A DNA stretch of 8,935 bases from Chloroflexota bacterium. Its GTDB lineage: Bacteria; Chloroflexota; Dehalococcoidia; UBA2979. A program made the translations under genes and the position numbers. The notes under the pieces are model-generated. The model did no database searches. It was not told the origin of the DNA and saw only the letters and a list, made by a program, of their open reading frames with translations. Positions 6,606-8,935 of the stretch are shown piece after piece. Each line of letters opens with the position of its first letter. The first letter of the stretch is position 1. The stretch covers positions 1 to 8,935 of the forward strand of contig VYDC01000266.1 of assembly GCA_009843585.1 (NCBI GenBank). The letters run 5' to 3'.

Positions 6606-8182
6606 TGAGCGGCGGCGCGGTCGCGGGGGGACGGGAGCCGCGCCTGGTCCCCGACTGGCTCGCGCGGCGCGCCCGCACGCACGGCGGGCATCCCGCGGTC
6701 GAGGCCCCCTCCGGCACGCTCGCCTACGGCGAGCTCGAGGCCCGGGTCGCGGCGGCCGCGCGGACCCTCTCCGGCGAGCGGACGGCGCCCGTCGCCGGGG
6801 CGCCCGTCGCGGTGCTCGCCGCCAACGACCTCCCGCTCTGCATCCTCTCGCACGCCGTGCCGCGCGCGGGCGCCGTCCTGATGCCGATCAACGCGCGACT
6901 GACGCCCGGCGAGATCGCGTGGCAGCTTCTCGACTCCCGGACGCCGCTCCTGCTCGCCGACGAGGAGCACAGGGCGCTCGCCGAGGCGGCGCTGGCCGAG
7001 ATGGCGGAGCCGGCGCCGGCGGGGCCCCCGTCGCCCGCTCCCTCCGTGCTCGCCGCGGAGGAGCTCGCGGAGAGCGCCGTCGCGGGCGCGGGCGGGACTC
7101 CGGGCTCAGAGCCCGCCCTCGACCTGGACGCCGTGCACAGCGCGCTCTACACATCCGGCACCTCGGGGCGGCCGAAGGCGGCGCTCCTCACCCACGGGAA
7201 CCTGCTCGCGAGCGCCGTCGCGTCGGCCTTCCACGTCGGCGTCCGGGCGGAGGATCGCTGGCTGGCGCCGCTCCCGCTCTACCACGTGGGCGGTCTCTCG
7301 GTGCTGATCCGCTCGACGCTCGCCGGAACGACCGCGGTCGTGCACCGCCGGTTCGACGAGGCCGCCGTGAGCCGCGCGCTGCGCGAGCAGGGCGTGACCC
7401 TCACCTCGCTGGTGCCGGCGATGCTCGGGCGCCTGCTCGACTACGACGCGGGCCGCCCGCCCTATCCGGCGGCGGTCCGGGCGGTCCTCGTCGGCGGCGC
7501 GGGGGCGCCCGCCGGCCTTCTGGGCCGGGCCGAGGAGCGGGGCCTCCCGGTCGCGCCGACGTACGGGCTGACGGAGGCGGCGTCGCAGGTCACCACGCTC
7601 GCGCCGGGGCAGGCGCGGCGCCGCCCGCGCTCCTCGGGACAGCCCCTCCTCGGCGTCTCCGTCGCCATCGACGCGGGCGGGCGGCGGGCGCAGCCCGGCG
7701 AGATCGGCGAGATCCTGGTCGCGGGCCCGACCGTCTCGCCCGGCTACCTGAACCGCCCCGCGGAGCGCCGCGAGGGGGGCTGGCTGCGCACCGGGGATCT
7801 CGGCGCGCTCGACGCCGACGGTCACCTCGAGGTCGCGGACCGCCGCGACGACCTGGTCGTGAGCGGCGGCGAGAACGTCTACCCGGCGGAGGTGGAGGCG
7901 GCCCTCGCCGCGCACCCGGCCGTTCAGGAGTGCGCCGTTGTGGGGCTCCCCGACGAGCGGTGGGGCCAGGTCGTGGTCGCCGCGATCGTCTGCCCCGGCC
8001 CGGACGTCCCCGCGGGCTCCTCGCTGGAGGCGTTCCTGAGGGGGCAGCTGGCGGGATACAAGGTGCCGCGCCGCATCGAGGTCTGGGAGGGGCCGCTCCC
8101 CCGCACGGCCTCGGGCAAGCTCCTGCGGCGCAGGGTGCGCGAGGGGCTCACCGACCGGGACCGCGCCCGTCCCGCGCGTTGA
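6602..8182 (+). CDS. menE: MenE, o-succinylbenzoate--CoA ligase
   Basis: MenE activates o-succinylbenzoate with ATP and joins it to CoA, making the substrate of MenB. The 526-residue product is an ANL-superfamily adenylating enzyme. In order it shows the phosphate-binding loop TSGTSGRPK (residues 184-192), LPLYHVGGLSVL, and TYGLTEAAS (320-328) with the Mg-binding Glu325. RTGDLG follows with Asp399 for the ribose, then the hinge region DRRDDLVVSGGENVYP (from 413), and near the C terminus TASGKLLRR with the adenylation lysine Lys506. The motifs alone fit several acyl-CoA ligases; the LPLYHVGGLSVL segment and location right after menC make MenE the best call. Two adjacent ATG codons (6602 and 6605) are possible starts. 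The first overlaps the menC stop, suggesting translational coupling. A poorly conserved Ala/Pro-rich stretch around residues 130-170 is inserted before the phosphate loop. Confidence 0.93.
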   Translation: MMSGGAVAGGREPRLVPDWLARRARTHGGHPAVEAPSGTLAYGELEARVAAAARTLSGERTAPVAGAPVAVLAANDLPLCILSHAVPRAGAVLMPINARLTPGEIAWQLLDSRTPLLLADEEHRALAEAALAEMAEPAPAGPPSPAPSVLAAEELAESAVAGAGGTPGSEPALDLDAVHSALYTSGTSGRPKAALLTHGNLLASAVASAFHVGVRAEDRWLAPLPLYHVGGLSVLIRSTLAGTTAVVHRRFDEAAVSRALREQGVTLTSLVPAMLGRLLDYDAGRPPYPAAVRAVLVGGAGAPAGLLGRAEERGLPVAPTYGLTEAASQVTTLAPGQARRRPRSSGQPLLGVSVAIDAGGRRAQPGEIGEILVAGPTVSPGYLNRPAERREGGWLRTGDLGALDADGHLEVADRRDDLVVSGGENVYPAEVEAALAAHPAVQECAVVGLPDERWGQVVVAAIVCPGPDVPAGSSLEAFLRGQLAGYKVPRRIEVWEGPLPRTASGKLLRRRVREGLTDRDRARPAR

Positions 8183-8272
8183 CGGCCGCGGAGGGGCGCG
8201 CGGAGAATCGCCCGCGGGCCCGCGGGAGACCGCACCGGCGGGGCACCGACGGCGAGCGAACGGGGCCGCGCG
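8183..8272. other. Gap between menE and the PHP gene with a 16-bp palindrome
   Basis: This 90-base gap is the longest non-coding stretch in the window. It contains a perfect 16-bp palindrome, CCCGCGGGCCCGCGGG, at 8211-8226. This could fold as a six-base-pair stem with a four-base loop, and it is also two copies of CCCGCGGG side by side. No T-run follows it, so it is not a standard intrinsic terminator. It might be a protein-binding site, a weak pause site, or just a by-product of the base composition. I see no recognisable -35/-10 promoter, and no ATG or GTG in any forward frame. Confidence 0.4.
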
Positions 8273-8935
8273 ATCGTCTGCTACCTCGACCTCCACGCCC
8301 ACTCCACCGACGCCTCCGACGACGCCGGCGGCACGGTGGAGGGCTACCTGAAGTGGATCGCGGCCCGGCGCCGGCGCGGCTACCGCATCGACGGGTTCGT
8401 GCTGACGGAGCACCGCCACTTCGACCCGGCCGTGCGCTACGACGAGCTCTCAGCGCGCTACGATGTGGCGGTGCTGCACGGCGCGGAGCTCGAGACGGAC
8501 GTCGGGCACGTCCTCGTCTACGGCATCACGCCCGGGCTCGCGCGGCGGCTCGACTTCACGGACGTCTCGCTCTCCCACCGCGAGCTCCTGCAGGCGGTGC
8601 GGGACGAGGGCGGGGCGGCGGTCCCGGCGCACGCCGGCCGGCCGCGCATCGGGCTGTGGGATCATGCGCAGGCGGGGCGGGTGGCGTTCGAGCTCGTCGA
8701 CGCCGTGGAGACGCTCAACGGCGGATCGAGCGACGAGGAGAACCGCCGCGCGCTCGAGCTCGCCGAGGGGAGGGGGCTGGCCGCCGTCGGGGGGAGCGAC
8801 GCCCACTTCGTCTCGGCGATCGGGCGCTGCCTGACCGCCTTCGAGCGCCCGGTCACGACGACGGCGGAGCTGGTCGCGGAGCTCGTCGCCGGGCGCTGCC
8901 GGGCGGTGACGGCGGAGGAGGCCCGCTCGGAGTCC
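8273..8935 (+). CDS. PHP-family metal-dependent phosphoesterase, 3'-partial, start codon unclear
   Basis: This frame stays open to the right edge, so the C terminus is missing. Its 221 codons encode a PHP-domain protein: YLDLHAHST with the metal-binding HxH (residues 8 and 10 if counted from 8273), TEHRHFD (Glu46, His47), GAELET (Glu72), PAHAGRP (His120) and GGSDAHF (Asp176, His178). The part after His120, with VETLNGGSSDEENRRALELA leading into GGSDAH, resembles the PHP-associated C-terminal region. Members hydrolyse phosphoesters with a multi-metal centre; the substrate here cannot be told, and no link to menaquinone is known to me. There is no ATG, GTG, TTG or CTG in frame between the menE stop and the HxH motif. 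The listed start is the ATC at 8273, chosen only because the fold begins just after it. The first normal in-frame start, GTG 8336, would remove the HxH motif. Confidence 0.8.
   Translation, partial: MVCYLDLHAHSTDASDDAGGTVEGYLKWIAARRRRGYRIDGFVLTEHRHFDPAVRYDELSARYDVAVLHGAELETDVGHVLVYGITPGLARRLDFTDVSLSHRELLQAVRDEGGAAVPAHAGRPRIGLWDHAQAGRVAFELVDAVETLNGGSSDEENRRALELAEGRGLAAVGGSDAHFVSAIGRCLTAFERPVTTTAELVAELVAGRCRAVTAEEARSES

Noticed and set aside
4427..6970. Very long antisense open frame (over 800 codons) opposite menA, menC and menE
   Set aside because: Stop codons are rare at this GC content. The product is low-complexity Arg/Ala/Ser/Pro-rich with no motifs, while the opposite strand has three well-supported enzymes.
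8180..8300. menE and the PHP gene as one protein by stop-codon readthrough, since both are in the same frame
   Set aside because: MenE ends normally soon after its C-terminal lysine motif. The 30 codons between are not protein-like, and nothing around the TGA suggests recoding. A shared frame has a one-in-three chance.
8273..8935. PHP protein as the missing DHNA-CoA thioesterase
   Set aside because: Known DHNA-CoA thioesterases are hotdog-fold enzymes. PHP domains are metal-dependent phosphoesterases, and only proximity suggests a link.

Overview
The window is a very GC-rich stretch (well above 70% by eye), packed with genes on the + strand. It carries the classical o-succinylbenzoate route of menaquinone (vitamin K2) biosynthesis as one run: menF (5' end outside the window, and damaged), menD, menH, menB, menA, menC and menE. 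The 5' part of a PHP-family metallo-phosphoesterase gene follows and runs off the right edge. No RNA gene, mobile element, CRISPR array or long repeat is visible. No gap reaches 300 bases; the largest is about 90 bases. The sequence does not identify the organism. GC content, dense packing and GTG starts would fit a high-GC bacterium such as a myxobacterial/deltaproteobacterial relative or an uncultured soil or sediment lineage, but this is only a guess.

Layout: menF remnant 1-818; menD 864-2714; menH 2711-3592 (GTGA overlap with menD); menB 3619-4452; menA 4505-5404; menC 5430-6605; menE 6602-8182 (ATGA overlap with menC); PHP gene from about 8273 to the edge. The short gaps and stop/start overlaps point to one polycistronic, translationally coupled unit. 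Its promoter would lie left of the window. I see no convincing internal promoter and no T-tailed terminator.

Pathway: MenF makes isochorismate from chorismate, MenD adds succinyl-semialdehyde (from 2-oxoglutarate) to give SEPHCHC, MenH eliminates pyruvate to give SHCHC, MenC dehydrates this to o-succinylbenzoate, MenE makes the CoA thioester, MenB closes the ring to DHNA-CoA, and MenA prenylates DHNA at the membrane. The DHNA-CoA thioesterase (MenI) and the final methyltransferase (MenG/UbiE) are not in the window. MenD, MenH, MenB, MenA, MenC and MenE all keep the expected catalytic motifs.

The main anomaly is menF. Two adjoining reading frames encode clean MenF/EntC-type sequence, but they are out of phase around position 354-361. 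The stretch that should join them, including the conserved SxKDxxEH segment with a Mg2+-binding glutamate, is absent. This looks like a deletion of roughly 38 bases, either real or an assembly artefact. A second oddity is that the PHP gene has no ATG, GTG, TTG or CTG start upstream of its HxH motif. I found no evidence of an undescribed biological system; this is essentially a conventional menaquinone operon with a damaged first gene.
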